Source: Hyphomicrobiaceae bacterium (GTDB taxonomy: Bacteria; Pseudomonadota; Alphaproteobacteria; Rhizobiales; Methyloligellaceae). Taken from it: 64,000 bases of DNA. Numbering within the stretch: the stretch's first letter is position 1; each line of letters opens with the position of its first letter. A model generated the notes under the pieces. The model saw nothing but the letters and a program-made list of their open reading frames with translations. It did not search any database and had not been told where the DNA came from. Below, one piece after another: positions 19,173 to 27,918 of this stretch. The position numbers were made by a program, and so were the translations under genes. The stretch is from contig JALCBY010000003.1 in assembly GCA_028066055.1 (NCBI GenBank), positions 125,416-189,415 of the forward strand. The letters run 5' to 3'.

Positions 19173-19293
19173 CCACATATCCCTCACGCCTTGCAGATAC
19201 CTGCAGGGTGGCCTGGTTTGAAGAGAAGACCCCGGGGGGGCTGGGGGGCTGAGATTCCGAAGTCTCGATCTAACCCAAGCCGAGAGATAATGT
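19131..19293 (-). ncRNA. Candidate small RNA gene (about 160 nt)
   Basis: No open frame fits here, yet the minus strand has a full transcription unit. There is a promoter at 19325-19297, an RNA of about 120 nt, and a perfect 10-bp hairpin terminator at 19172-19142 followed by a U-rich tract. Within the RNA, the 5' end (19293-19282, ACAUUAUCUCUC) can pair with 19185-19175 (GAGGGAUAUGU) in an 11-bp stem with one bulge. Inside that, GGCUUGG (19281-19275) pairs with CCAGGCC (19216-19210). A small hairpin occupies the 3' side (CUGCA pair) and a UUCG loop the 5' side. Closing stem, internal bubble and size recall 6S RNA, but I cannot confirm sequence homology. Confidence 0.45.
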
Positions 19294-19296
19294 AAG

Positions 19297-19325
19297 ACAT
19301 AGTATCATACTTTGGGGCGGTGCAA
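19297..19325 (-). promoter_or_regulatory. Promoter of the candidate small RNA
   Basis: Minus strand: TTGCAC (19325-19320), 17-bp spacer, CTATGT (19302-19297), close to the alphaproteobacterial sigma-70 consensus. Predicted start near 19290-19293. Confidence 0.5.
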
Positions 19326-19437
19326 GGGCTGAAGTGGGGCATAAGTGTGAATTTTATTTCAGAATGTTACGCCCCCGTGAATCCCTCCTTTTTGCCTGCG
19401 TCAGGAGGCGACTTGCATTCCCGCGCGTGCAGCGCAA

Positions 19438-19458
19438 TCATATGTGAACAGCATATGA
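19438..19458 (+). promoter_or_regulatory. Inverted repeat before the DUF2794 gene
   Basis: Seven-bp arms TCATATG and CATATGA, separated by 7 bp, end 19 bp before the TTG start. The spacing suits a dimeric repressor site over a promoter. The regulator is unknown. Confidence 0.35.
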
Positions 19459-19477
19459 CAGATTAAGGGAGGCGCCG

Positions 19478-19870
19478 TTGAGTGACAGTGAACCCATAGT
19501 TTTTCAGCGCGCGGAGACCGCATCCGGTCCATCCGTGCCGCAACGTTCCAACCGGTCGCGTGTCCATCATGGACCCATTTCCTTCGACCGCCGCGAACTC
19601 AGCCAATTGCTTGGAATGTATGGCCGCAAGGTCGCCGAAGGCGAATGGCGCGATTACGCCATCGACATGCTCCGCGAAAAGGCGGTCTTTTCCGTATTTC
19701 GCCGCGCCAGCGAATACCCCCTCTACCGTATTGAAAAACGTCCGAAGCTGGCGCGCCGGCAGGGCGCATACTGCGTGATTACGCCAAGCGGACATATCCT
19801 CAAACGCGGTCACGATCTGAAGAACGTCCTCCGCGTGATCGACAAGCGATTGCGGCTGGTGCAGGCTTAA
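19478..19870 (+). CDS. DUF2794 domain-containing protein
   Basis: A 130-residue soluble protein of an alphaproteobacterial family without known function. Conserved stretches are visible: FDRRELSQLLGMYGRKVAEG, WRDYAIDML, AVFSVFRRASE, PLYRIEKRPKLARRQGAY and LKRGHDLKNVLRVID. The start is TTG at 19478 with an almost perfect AAGGGAGG 5 nt upstream. The first 35 residues are variable. Alone on the plus strand, convergent with a GNAT gene 5 bp away. Confidence 0.85.
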   Translation: MSDSEPIVFQRAETASGPSVPQRSNRSRVHHGPISFDRRELSQLLGMYGRKVAEGEWRDYAIDMLREKAVFSVFRRASEYPLYRIEKRPKLARRQGAYCVITPSGHILKRGHDLKNVLRVIDKRLRLVQA

Positions 19871-19875
19871 GGCTC

Positions 19876-20424
19876 TCAGCCGCCGGGAATTTTGTCGGGC
19901 GGGGTCGCGTCGCCAGGGCCCAGCGCTAGTTGGAGATACACGGTATCCAGCCATTTGCCGTGCTTGTAGCCGACCGATTTCACCGTACCCGCATCGACGA
20001 ATCCGAGTGACTTGTGAAACGCGATCGAGGCGGTGTGATCCGAACCGCCGACGATTGCGATCATCTGCCGAAATCCCCGCGTCTTGCACTCTTCGATCAC
20101 CCGACGCATGAGCGCACGCCCGATCCCGCCACGCTGGATGTCAGGATCGACATAAACAGTACTCTCCACGGTCAGCCCGTATGCCGGACGCGGACGAAAC
20201 GCACCGGCATAGGCATAGCCGACGACGTGGCCATTCACCTCCGCCACCAGATGAGGATAGCCTTCCTCGAGCAGCGCTTTCCGGCGTTTTGCCATCTCGG
20301 TTTCATTCGGCTCGATCAGTTCGAAAGACGCCGTCTCCTCGCGCACCGAGCGTGCATAGATTTCGGTGATGCGGGGAATGTCCGCGTTTGTGCTCTTGCG
20401 GATTTTCAAAGTGCGTTCGTTCAT
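19876..20424 (-). CDS. GNAT family N-acetyltransferase (phosphinothricin acetyltransferase-like)
   Basis: A 182-residue acetyltransferase. The acetyl-CoA loop appears as QRGGIGRALMRRVIEECK, preceded by VESTVYVDPDIQ, and ends with HKSLGFVDAGTVKSVGYKHGKWLDTVYLQL. This pattern is that of the PAT/YncA subfamily acting on phosphinothricin, methionine sulfone or similar amino acids. The start at 20424 (MNERTLKIRKS) is preferred to 20469. The real substrate is not known. Confidence 0.85.
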   Translation of the reverse strand: MNERTLKIRKSTNADIPRITEIYARSVREETASFELIEPNETEMAKRRKALLEEGYPHLVAEVNGHVVGYAYAGAFRPRPAYGLTVESTVYVDPDIQRGGIGRALMRRVIEECKTRGFRQMIAIVGGSDHTASIAFHKSLGFVDAGTVKSVGYKHGKWLDTVYLQLALGPGDATPPDKIPGG

Positions 20425-20467
20425 TGGCTGGTTTGGCCGGGAACGTAGCGTATGCGTCTGAGAACTC

Positions 20468-20508
20468 AAAAAAAGAAAACGGGCCCCGGCCTGATTGACC
20501 GGAGCCCG
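20468..20508 (-). terminator. Rho-independent terminator after the Bax-inhibitor gene
   Basis: On the minus strand a GC-rich stem (CGGGC.CCGG arms, 20508-20480, one mismatch) is followed by TTTTCTTTTTTT. It sits 28 bp after the stop of the Bax-inhibitor-1 family gene. Confidence 0.8.
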
Positions 20509-20535
20509 CCTGGAACTCGTTCTGTCCGTCTTGCG

Positions 20536-21258
20536 CTACTCGCGGTTTCCAAACAGCGACAGCAGCATGATGAACAGATTGATGAAGTTGAGATAAAGGC
20601 TCAGGGCGCCCATGATGGCCTTCCGGCCGGCAACCGCGCCGTCATCTCCGACATAGTACATCTCCTTGATGCGCTGCGTGTCGTAAGCCGTGAGGCCCGA
20701 GAACACCAGCACGCCAATGACCGAGATGGCGAATTGCAACGCCGAGGAGGCGAGGAAAATGTTCACCACCATGGCGATGATGACACCGATCAGACCCATA
20801 ATGAGGAATGATCCCCATCCCGAAAGGTCCTTCTTGGTCGTGTAGCCGTAGAGGCTCAGGCCGCCGAAAGCCGCCGCCGTGATGAAGAACACGTTGGCGA
20901 TGGACGTCCCTGTGTAAGCCAGGAAAATCCATCCCAGCGACAAGCCCATCAAGCCGGCAAATATCCAGAAGCCCATTTGTGCTCCCGATACGCTCATGCT
21001 CCCGACACGCGCCGACAGGTAAAACACCATGCCGAGCGGCGCGAGCATTACGACCCAGATAAACGGCGTTGCCGCTATCTGCTGGTAAATGCCGCTGGCA
21101 ACCGCGGCATATGCAACGAGGCCGGTGATGCCGACGCCCATCGCCATGTAGTTATAGACACGCAGCATATAGGCGCGCAGACCCTCATCGATGACTTGTG
21201 CATCGGTTCCGGCCGCGCTCGATGTACGCGCGTATACTTGTCTGTCGAATTCCGCCAT
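20536..21258 (-). CDS. Bax inhibitor-1/YccA family membrane protein
   Basis: A 240-residue integral membrane protein with about seven hydrophobic helices. Family features include YMAMGVGITGLVAYAAV in the first helix region, ALGGFGGLSLYGYTTKKDLSGWGSFL-like spacing in the middle, SGLTAYDTQRIKEMY near residue 195 and ALSLYLNFINLFIMLLSLFG at the end. Homologs act as pH-sensitive calcium leak channels or FtsH modulators; the role here is inferred. RBS AAAAGGA precedes the ATG. Own promoter and terminator, so monocistronic. Confidence 0.9.
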   Translation of the reverse strand: MAEFDRQVYARTSSAAGTDAQVIDEGLRAYMLRVYNYMAMGVGITGLVAYAAVASGIYQQIAATPFIWVVMLAPLGMVFYLSARVGSMSVSGAQMGFWIFAGLMGLSLGWIFLAYTGTSIANVFFITAAAFGGLSLYGYTTKKDLSGWGSFLIMGLIGVIIAMVVNIFLASSALQFAISVIGVLVFSGLTAYDTQRIKEMYYVGDDGAVAGRKAIMGALSLYLNFINLFIMLLSLFGNRE

Positions 21259-21320
21259 AATTCGGGATCCTTTTGACTGATTGTAATTCCGATCAGGTCC
21301 AACGCCTGAGTTTCGCCTAT

Positions 21321-21349
21321 AATATGGTAATTTCTGCGACGTTTCGCAA
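21321..21349 (-). promoter_or_regulatory. Candidate promoter of the Bax-inhibitor gene
   Basis: Minus strand TTGCGA (21349-21344) and CATATT (21326-21321) are spaced by 17 bp, about 65 bp before the ATG. Confidence 0.45.
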
Positions 21350-21393
21350 GATATCTAAGTGTCTACCTTTCCTATCGTTAAGATAGGTTTTTT

Positions 21394-23976
21394 CTATCGA
21401 TCGCGCAGGTAACTTGCTGTTTTCGCACCAAGAACACGCCAGGTGGCGAAGGTGCCGAACAACAGGACCAGTCCTGCGGCAAGCGAAATCGCCATCAGCA
21501 CGGCCGGTAGCGAGAATGTGAAAGTGGCGTCCATTGCGAATTTCACGACCAAATATGCGCCCAGCGTCCCTAACCCGGCGGCAACAACGCCCGTTACGAG
21601 CGCCAGAACCCCGTACTCGACAATATGCGCCGCAACGATACGCGCACGGGTGGCTCCGAGCGTCTTGAAGATCACCGCTTCGCGGATTCTTCGGCGTTGC
21701 GCGGTCGTGAGCGCTCCCGCGAGAACGATCGCCCCTGCCAGCAGGGTAACACCACCCGATGCCTGAATGGCGGCCATGACCTTTTCCGCAATCTCGCGGA
21801 AGGCGTTGACCGCATCGCGGACGCGAAGTGACGTGATGTTGGGAAAGGTCGCGGATATCTCCTGGATCATCGGACCCTCACGCGCGATGCGGGTTTTCTC
21901 AGGCAGCGTGAGGGTTGCGAGAATGTTGTGGGGCGCCGCGCGGAGCGTGTTGGGCGAAAACACCATCACGAAATTGATGGCGAGCGAGTCCCAGTCGACC
22001 TTGCGCAAGTTGGCGATCTTCGCGGTGACGTTGCGTCCGAGCACATTCACCGTGACCGTGTCGCCGATCTTCAGGCCAAGCCCCTTGGCGATTTCCGTTT
22101 CAAAAGACACCAGCGGCGGGCCTGCATAATCCTTGTCCCACCATTCTCCCTCGACGAGCTCGGACCCCTCCGGGAGCGTGTCCGAATAGCTCAGGCCGCG
22201 GTCTCCGCTGAGCACCCATTCGGTATCGGGCGTGGGCTTGATCTCGCTGGGGCGTTTCCCGTTCAGGCGAACGATACGGCCCCGCAACATGGGGGCGTGG
22301 CCGATGAGGGTTTTGGCTTCATGCTTGCGCACGATGTCCGTCAGGGGATCGACCTGATCCTTGTTCACATCGAGCACGAAGTAGCTCGGCGCCTGAGTGG
22401 GGATGGTGGTCTCGAATTCATTCTGCAGCGACGCGTTGACGAGCGCGACTGCTGAGAGCAACGACAGGCTGGCGCCAAGTGAAAGCGCAATCGGGCGGGC
22501 GAGGCCGCCGGGACTGGCAAGACTGGCGCATGCGAGCGCGAACACGGCGTTGCGGGGACGCGGTATGCGCCGCGCCGTATATTCGATGAGAAACCCGAGA
22601 CCAAGAAACAGACAGAAGACGGCGAGAAGGCCGGCGCACGCGAGCAGCGCGAGCAACCGCATTTCCGAAGATGCGATGGCGATTGACGAAAGCACCAGAC
22701 CGCAGACCAGGCTCGCTACGATATAGATATTTCGCGGGCGGGACTTTTCATCTGAAACCTGCTGGCGAAGCAGCAGGGCCGCGGAAAGATCTCGCGCCTG
22801 GCCCAGCGGCCAGAACACGAACATCAGCGCTGTCAGGATACCGTAGGCGGTGGCCAGGAGGAGTGCGAAGGGCTGGGGCTGAAGGGCTAGGTCGACCGGA
22901 AGCGCGCCCGCACCTGCCGCTGCCACGGCGGCGGGCATCAGGGATCCCAAAATCAGCCCGATGGCGATGCCGATGCCCGCCAGCACCAGAACTTCCACGA
23001 GATAGATGCTGAAGATGGTCCCGCCGCTGGCGCCCAGACATTTGAACGCGGATATGACCGGGCGTTTGCGCGCGAGGTAGGAGGCAATGGCATTGGCAAC
23101 GCCGATGCCGCCAATCATCAACGTGGTGATCCCGACGAGGGTCAGGAACTGGGACAGGCGTTTTGCAACCCGGTTCACGTTCGGCGACGGGTTGCGCCTG
23201 TCGCGGATGATGAATCCCGCATCGGGAAACTTGGACTCTATCTGTTTCTGGATGCTGTCGAGTTCGTCGCCCACGGCCGCATCGTCGAGGGCAATCCTGT
23301 ATTGCCAGCGGATCAGGCTGCCCGGCTGAACGAGCCCGGTCATTTTGAGATTTTCGAGCGACATCAGGACGCGTGGGCCAAACGCAGGCCGCCCCGCGAG
23401 CTGGTCCGGTTCCCAGGTGAGTTCCGCGACGATTGTCATGTCCGCGTTTCCGATGCGAACGGCGTCACCCACCTTGAGGTTGAGCCGCTCCAGCAGAAGG
23501 GCCTCCGCGGCCAAAGTGCCGGGCGCGGCAAGAGCCGCCATGGTTCGCGCCTCGCCGTCGGCCTCCAGTCCCGCCCGGCCATAGAGCGGGTAGTGCCCGT
23601 CGACCGCCTTGAGTCGCACGAGCGCCGCCTTGTCGCCGTTCTGCTTGCGCGCCATGGCCCGCAGTGTGGCAACTTCCGAAACCGTGCCGAACCGGCGCAT
23701 GAGGGCGAGCTGCTCAGGATTCGCCTGGCGATGCACGAGCGCCAGCGATACGTCGCCACCCAGAATTGCCTGACCCTGCCGGGCAAGACCGGTCTCAAGC
23801 GCGCTCGCGAGAGATCCGATGCCGGCGATTGCCGCAACGCCGAGCGCGATACAGGCGACGAAAATCGCAAAGCCACTCCAGCCCAGCCGAAGGTCGCGCA
23901 ACGCAATCCGGAAGACCAGCGGAAGCGTAAATCGTCGGCCTGACGCCGCGTGTGATGTCAGGGCATCCGTACTCAT
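21394..23976 (-). CDS. ABC transporter permease, FtsX family (YbbP-like)
   Basis: An 860-residue permease made of two FtsX/MacB-type halves. A first helix lies near 31-53, a long periplasmic region follows, then clusters of helices around 275-500, a second periplasmic domain (about 510-735) and a last FtsX helix block to the end (ASYLRDR). The length and pairing with the ATPase match the YbbAP family, which may work with the neighbouring TesA-like esterase on lipids or hydrophobic molecules. ATG overlap of 4 nt with the ATPase stop. Confidence 0.88.
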   Translation of the reverse strand: MSTDALTSHAASGRRFTLPLVFRIALRDLRLGWSGFAIFVACIALGVAAIAGIGSLASALETGLARQGQAILGGDVSLALVHRQANPEQLALMRRFGTVSEVATLRAMARKQNGDKAALVRLKAVDGHYPLYGRAGLEADGEARTMAALAAPGTLAAEALLLERLNLKVGDAVRIGNADMTIVAELTWEPDQLAGRPAFGPRVLMSLENLKMTGLVQPGSLIRWQYRIALDDAAVGDELDSIQKQIESKFPDAGFIIRDRRNPSPNVNRVAKRLSQFLTLVGITTLMIGGIGVANAIASYLARKRPVISAFKCLGASGGTIFSIYLVEVLVLAGIGIAIGLILGSLMPAAVAAAGAGALPVDLALQPQPFALLLATAYGILTALMFVFWPLGQARDLSAALLLRQQVSDEKSRPRNIYIVASLVCGLVLSSIAIASSEMRLLALLACAGLLAVFCLFLGLGFLIEYTARRIPRPRNAVFALACASLASPGGLARPIALSLGASLSLLSAVALVNASLQNEFETTIPTQAPSYFVLDVNKDQVDPLTDIVRKHEAKTLIGHAPMLRGRIVRLNGKRPSEIKPTPDTEWVLSGDRGLSYSDTLPEGSELVEGEWWDKDYAGPPLVSFETEIAKGLGLKIGDTVTVNVLGRNVTAKIANLRKVDWDSLAINFVMVFSPNTLRAAPHNILATLTLPEKTRIAREGPMIQEISATFPNITSLRVRDAVNAFREIAEKVMAAIQASGGVTLLAGAIVLAGALTTAQRRRIREAVIFKTLGATRARIVAAHIVEYGVLALVTGVVAAGLGTLGAYLVVKFAMDATFTFSLPAVLMAISLAAGLVLLFGTFATWRVLGAKTASYLRDR

Positions 23977-24686
23977 GCGAGGGCTGCGGCGCGTGCACGC
24001 CTTGGTTTGCGCAAACGCCCGTCGCTCATATGCAGAGTCCGTCCGCAGCGCTGCGCAAGCTTTTCGTCATGGGTGATGAGCATCAGCGTGGCGCCGTAAC
24101 GTTCCCTGAGGGAAAAAAGCAGATCCATCACCTGTTCGCCCGTCTTGCTGTCCAGATTGCCGGTCGGCTCGTCAGCGAGAATAATTTTCGGTCCGGCGCT
24201 GAGCGCGCGTGCAAGCGCCACGCGCTGTTGTTCTCCGCCGGAAAGCTGGGCGGGGAAGTGATCGGTCCGGTGTCCGAGATTGACGTCGTCGAGCGCTTTG
24301 CGTGCCGCGTCGAAGGCTTCGGGCGCATCGAGGAACTCCAGCGGGAGCGCGACATTTTCAAGAGCGGTCATAGTCGGAACCAGATGAAACGACTGGAACA
24401 CGATGCCGATGGTGCCTGCGCGTAGCCGCGCGAGCTCATCCTCGCTCATAGGCGCAAGATCGTGTCCCGCCACCTCGATCTTGCCACCGGTGATGCGTTC
24501 AAGGCCCGCCGTGACCATCAGAAGCGTGGTTTTGCCCGATCCGCTCGGGCCGACAACCGCCACAGCTTCGCCTTGATCGATTTCCAGGTTCACGCCCCGC
24601 AATATATCGATATCACCCGCCCGGCTCGGCAGGGTCACATGCACATCTTCTAGCCGGATTGCAGGTTTTCTGTTTCTCTTACTCAA
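23973..24686 (-). CDS. ABC transporter ATP-binding protein (YbbA/LolD-like)
   Basis: A 237-residue ATPase: Walker [12 protein letters not shown]-loop [16 protein letters not shown], signature [15 protein letters not shown], Walker [14 protein letters not shown]-loop [11 protein letters not shown]. These features put it in the MacB/LolD/YbbA group that works with FtsX-type permeases. The start is TTG at 24686 with GGAAGG 8 nt upstream. Divergent from the tesA-like gene, as ybbAP and tesA are in many proteobacteria. Confidence 0.9.
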   Translation of the reverse strand: MSKRNRKPAIRLEDVHVTLPSRAGDIDILRGVNLEIDQGEAVAVVGPSGSGKTTLLMVTAGLERITGGKIEVAGHDLAPMSEDELARLRAGTIGIVFQSFHLVPTMTALENVALPLEFLDAPEAFDAARKALDDVNLGHRTDHFPAQLSGGEQQRVALARALSAGPKIILADEPTGNLDSKTGEQVMDLLFSLRERYGATLMLITHDEKLAQRCGRTLHMSDGRLRKPRRARAAALA

Positions 24687-24795
24687 GGACAGGGCCTTCC
24701 GTTTCCAGCCGGTGTCATAGCAGATCAGCGCGGCGGCAGGTTACAAAAGAACGCGTGAGCGTGCCGTTAGCATCGAGGTTCAGGAAAATCACGTC

Positions 24796-25521
24796 ATGAA
24801 TTTGACCCGCATAAGGCGAATATGGAGTGCAACCGGTGAACAGCCGCGCCATTCCGGCTCGCGCGTCTCCTTATACGTGTGGCGATCCGGAATCCTTCTC
24901 TTGGCTCTCACATTTCTCCTGTACGTACCGCTCCGGGCCGCAGATCAGACTGTTATCGTGACTTATGGCGACAGCCTGTCGGCGGGTTTCGGGCTTACCG
25001 AGCAGGATGCTTTCCCGGCACAGCTCGAAAAGGCGCTGCGTGCGAAGGGTCACAATGTGCGTATCGTCAATGCAAGCGTATCCGGTGATACGACTGCTGC
25101 GGGTCTCGCCCGGTTCGACTGGTCGTTTCCCGATGGTGCGCAGGGCGTGATCCTCGAACTTGGTGCAAATGATGCGTTGCGCGGTCTGCCGCCCGACAAG
25201 ACGCGATCCAACCTCGATCAGCTCATTACCCGCATCAAGGCCAAGGGCGCTGAACCCCTGCTTGCCGGCATGCTTGCTCCGCGGAATCTCGGCGTGAAAT
25301 ACACCCAAGCCTTCGACAGCATCTATCCGGAGCTTGCCAAAAAGCATGGTATTCTGCTCTATCCCTTCTTTCTCTACGACGTTGCCGGCAAGAAGAAGTT
25401 GAACCTGTCGGACGGACTGCACCCCAACCCTGCCGGTATCAAGAGGATCGTGGAGCAGATTGTGCCCAAGGTCGAAGAATTGCTGAACCGGATTTCGGCG
25501 CGATCCGTGAAAACCCAGTAA
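24796..25521 (+). CDS. tesA: Arylesterase / acyl-CoA thioesterase I, SGNH family (TesA-like)
   Basis: A 241-residue SGNH hydrolase. The catalytic serine is Ser60 in YGDSLSAGFGL, the oxyanion Asn is in LGANDALRG and the Asp/His pair is in SDGLHPNPAG. A hydrophobic segment at about 32-48 after a basic N-terminus acts as a signal peptide or anchor, so the enzyme is periplasmic. It may hydrolyse acyl esters or lysophospholipids. Divergent from the YbbAP-like transporter, 109 bp apart. Substrate not proven. Confidence 0.88.
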   Translation: MNLTRIRRIWSATGEQPRHSGSRVSLYVWRSGILLLALTFLLYVPLRAADQTVIVTYGDSLSAGFGLTEQDAFPAQLEKALRAKGHNVRIVNASVSGDTTAAGLARFDWSFPDGAQGVILELGANDALRGLPPDKTRSNLDQLITRIKAKGAEPLLAGMLAPRNLGVKYTQAFDSIYPELAKKHGILLYPFFLYDVAGKKKLNLSDGLHPNPAGIKRIVEQIVPKVEELLNRISARSVKTQ

Positions 25522-25610
25522 CTGTTTTTTGAATGGGCTGTTTCGCACGCGCAAATCTGCTAAAAGGCGGAAATCTCCCGCAAACTTTCAAACATATTTC
25601 AGGAACAGAC

Positions 25611-26651
25611 ATGGAAACCCGCGCATTGGGCCGCAGCGGCCTTCAGGTGAGTGTCATCTGCCTCGGTACGATGACATGGGGCCAACAGAACACTGAAGAA
25701 GAAGGCCACGCCCAGATGGATATGGCGCTCGATCGCGGCGTCAACTTCTTCGACACTGCTGAGCTCTATGCCATTCCGCCACGAGAAGAGACATACGGGC
25801 GGACCGAAGAGATCATCGGCACTTGGTTCGCAAACCGCAAAACCCGCGACAAGGTGATCCTCGCGACGAAGGTCGTCGGGCGCTCGCAGAACACGTGGTA
25901 TCGCGAAGGCGGTCGTACCGCGGAGCTCAGCCGCGAGCAGATTTTCGAGGCGGTTGAAGGAAGTTTGCGGCGGCTGCAGACGGACTATATCGACCTATAC
26001 CAGCTGCACTGGCCGGATCGCCCCCTGCAGCTGTTCCAGGGCCATGAGTATGTCCACATGGAAGGCCCTTCCGTGCCGATCGAGGAGACACTTGCCGCGC
26101 TTGGTGAGCTGGTTGAGCAGGGCAAGGTCCGCCATGTCGGTGTCTCCAACGAGACCGCATGGGGAACCATGCAATACATCCAAGCCAGTGAAACGCGAGG
26201 TCTTCCGCGGATTGTCTCTATCCAGAATGCGTACAACCTTGCGAACCGGGTTTATGAGGTCGATCTGTCGGAGATCGCCCATCGCGAGCAGGTCGGGTTG
26301 CTTGCCTATTCGCCACTCGCACAGGGCTATCTCTCGGGCAAGTATGAAGACGGTGCGGAGCCTGCCGGTGCGCGTCGAACGCTGTTCGGACGCATGGGCC
26401 GATACGAAAGTCCGCAGGGCCAGTCCGCCATCTCCGCTTACGTGAAACTTGCCAGGAAGCACGGGCTCGACCCGGCGCAGATGGCGCTACAGTTCGTCAA
26501 CACGCGCCCCTTCGTCACCTCCAACATCATCGGTGCGACAACGCTCGAACAGCTGGAAACAGATCTGAATTCGGTGAACGTTGCGCTGTCCGATGAGCTG
26601 CTCGAGGATATCGAACGCATTCAGCGGACCTATACGAATCCCTGCCCCTAG
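25611..26651 (+). CDS. Aldo/keto reductase (Tas family)
   Basis: A 346-residue NADP(H)-dependent oxidoreductase with the AKR barrel. Visible are the catalytic region NFFDTAELYAIPPRE (Asp, Tyr), ILATKVVGRS (Lys), LYQLHWPDR (His) and the cofactor-binding GLLAYSPLAQGYLSGKY. The extended loop and FFDTAELY/LHWPDRPL wording match the Tas subgroup. ATG at 25611 follows AGGA. Ends 18 bp before thpR. Confidence 0.9.
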   Translation: METRALGRSGLQVSVICLGTMTWGQQNTEEEGHAQMDMALDRGVNFFDTAELYAIPPREETYGRTEEIIGTWFANRKTRDKVILATKVVGRSQNTWYREGGRTAELSREQIFEAVEGSLRRLQTDYIDLYQLHWPDRPLQLFQGHEYVHMEGPSVPIEETLAALGELVEQGKVRHVGVSNETAWGTMQYIQASETRGLPRIVSIQNAYNLANRVYEVDLSEIAHREQVGLLAYSPLAQGYLSGKYEDGAEPAGARRTLFGRMGRYESPQGQSAISAYVKLARKHGLDPAQMALQFVNTRPFVTSNIIGATTLEQLETDLNSVNVALSDELLEDIERIQRTYTNPCP

Positions 26652-26669
26652 GGAAAGGAGATTTGCGCC

Positions 26670-27215
26670 GTGCCGCGATTGTTTTCAGCGATCGAAATCC
26701 CTGCGGAAATCGCCGATCGGCTTGCCGGGCTGCGCGGAGGCATCGACGGTGCGCGCTGGGTCGATCCGGAAAACTACCACATCACGTTGCGCTTCATCGG
26801 CGATGTGGACGGCACCACCGCGGAGCGATTCTGCGAGGCGCTGGCGAAAGTCGAGTGCGCGCCCTTTGCTCTCAATCTGGACGGCCTGGGTTCGTTCGGC
26901 CGCGGACGCCCTCGTGCCGTGTGGGCTGGTGTGGCGCCGAGCGGTGAGCTTGCCGCCCTCAACCGCAATCATGAAAAAGCTGCGGTTCTCGCGGGGCTGG
27001 GCGCGGAAACCCGGAACTTTCATCCCCATGTGACCCTTGCACGAATGAAGCGCGTGAGGGCACAGGACGTGGCCACCTATCTTTCGCACAATGGGGCATT
27101 TCTGACCTCGGCCTTCGAGGTGACCCGGTTCGTCATTTACTCATCGCGGGCCTCAAGAGGTGGCGGTCCCTATGTGGTGGAACGCGCCTATCCGCTTACC
27201 GGCCGAGCCATATGA
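26670..27215 (+). CDS. thpR: RNA 2',3'-cyclic phosphodiesterase (2'-5' RNA ligase family)
   Basis: A 181-residue 2H-phosphoesterase. The two HxT motifs are HITLRF (about residue 35) and HVTLARM (about 117), and the LFSAIEIP start is typical. Family members hydrolyse 2',3'-cyclic phosphates on RNA ends and show 2'-5' ligase activity in vitro. The start is GTG at 26670 with AAAGGAG upstream. ATGA overlap with the next gene. Confidence 0.9.
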   Translation: MPRLFSAIEIPAEIADRLAGLRGGIDGARWVDPENYHITLRFIGDVDGTTAERFCEALAKVECAPFALNLDGLGSFGRGRPRAVWAGVAPSGELAALNRNHEKAAVLAGLGAETRNFHPHVTLARMKRVRAQDVATYLSHNGAFLTSAFEVTRFVIYSSRASRGGGPYVVERAYPLTGRAI

Positions 27216-27886
27216 CGGAAACTCTTCTGATCTTCGATTGCGACGGAGTTCTGGTCGACAGCGAGGTCCTGGCGGCCAAGGCGGTTTCCAGAGTGTTGAA
27301 CGGCTACGGACTTGAGATCAGTGTCCGACAGGCTCTGGACCGGTATGTGGGGATCAGCACGGCGAGCATGACGGAGATGATCGAAGCGGAGTATGCGTGC
27401 CGCCTGCCGTCGGATTTCGCCGTGCGAATTCATGAAAATGTGAATGAGGTTCTCGAGGCGGAACTTGTCGAAATGACAGGCGCAAATGCTGTCCTGAGTG
27501 AACTGTCGGGGCTGCGGTGTATTGCGTCGAGCAGTTCGTTGAGGGGAATCAGGCGCTCATTGCGCGTCACCGGGCTGGATGGCCACTTCCGGGAGGAAGC
27601 CATTTTCAGCGCCGAAATGGTGGAAAACGGAAAACCGTCGCCGGATCTGTTCTTGCATGCAGCCCGCGAAATGGACTTCAGCGTTGAAAACTGCGTTGTC
27701 ATCGAAGACAGCCTTCCGGGCGTGAAAGGTGCCGTCGCCGCCGGAATGCGGGTTATCGGATTTGCCGGTGGCAGCCATATTCGTGATGGGCATCATCAAC
27801 GCCTGCGGACCGCCGGTGCGGGACTCGTATTTGATGACATGCATCTGCTCCCGGACATTCTGGCGAACTTCGAGGTGTGTCGGTGA
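27212..27886 (+). CDS. HAD superfamily hydrolase (phosphatase/phosphoglucomutase-like)
   Basis: A 224-residue HAD phosphatase. Motif I is FDCDGVLVDSE, motif II SSSSLRGI, motif III uses KPSPDLFLHAA and motif IV is VIEDSLPGVKGAVAAGM. The cap domain is alpha-helical. This is the YieH/beta-phosphoglucomutase-like subgroup; the substrate cannot be told. Translationally coupled to thpR by a 4-nt overlap. Confidence 0.88.
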   Translation: MTETLLIFDCDGVLVDSEVLAAKAVSRVLNGYGLEISVRQALDRYVGISTASMTEMIEAEYACRLPSDFAVRIHENVNEVLEAELVEMTGANAVLSELSGLRCIASSSSLRGIRRSLRVTGLDGHFREEAIFSAEMVENGKPSPDLFLHAAREMDFSVENCVVIEDSLPGVKGAVAAGMRVIGFAGGSHIRDGHHQRLRTAGAGLVFDDMHLLPDILANFEVCR

Positions 27887-27918
27887 TCCCGGTATGCAAC
27901 CGATAATTTGCGGGAATC

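Larger units (their letters stand above)
19041..19477. other. 437-bp intergenic region between htpG and DUF2794 gene
   Basis: Contains no convincing coding frame. It holds a possible htpG promoter, a candidate minus-strand small RNA with promoter and terminator, a G-rich run at 19231-19248 and an inverted repeat next to the DUF2794 start; each is listed separately. Confidence 0.6.

Noticed and set aside
19226..19250. G-rich run as a G-quadruplex or assembly artefact
   Set aside because: Only two clear G-tracts on the plus strand; it fits as the C-rich loop of the candidate small RNA and cannot be judged further.
25505..25530. Possible terminator after the tesA-like gene
   Set aside because: There is a T6 run but the stem (CAG/CTG) is only 3 bp.
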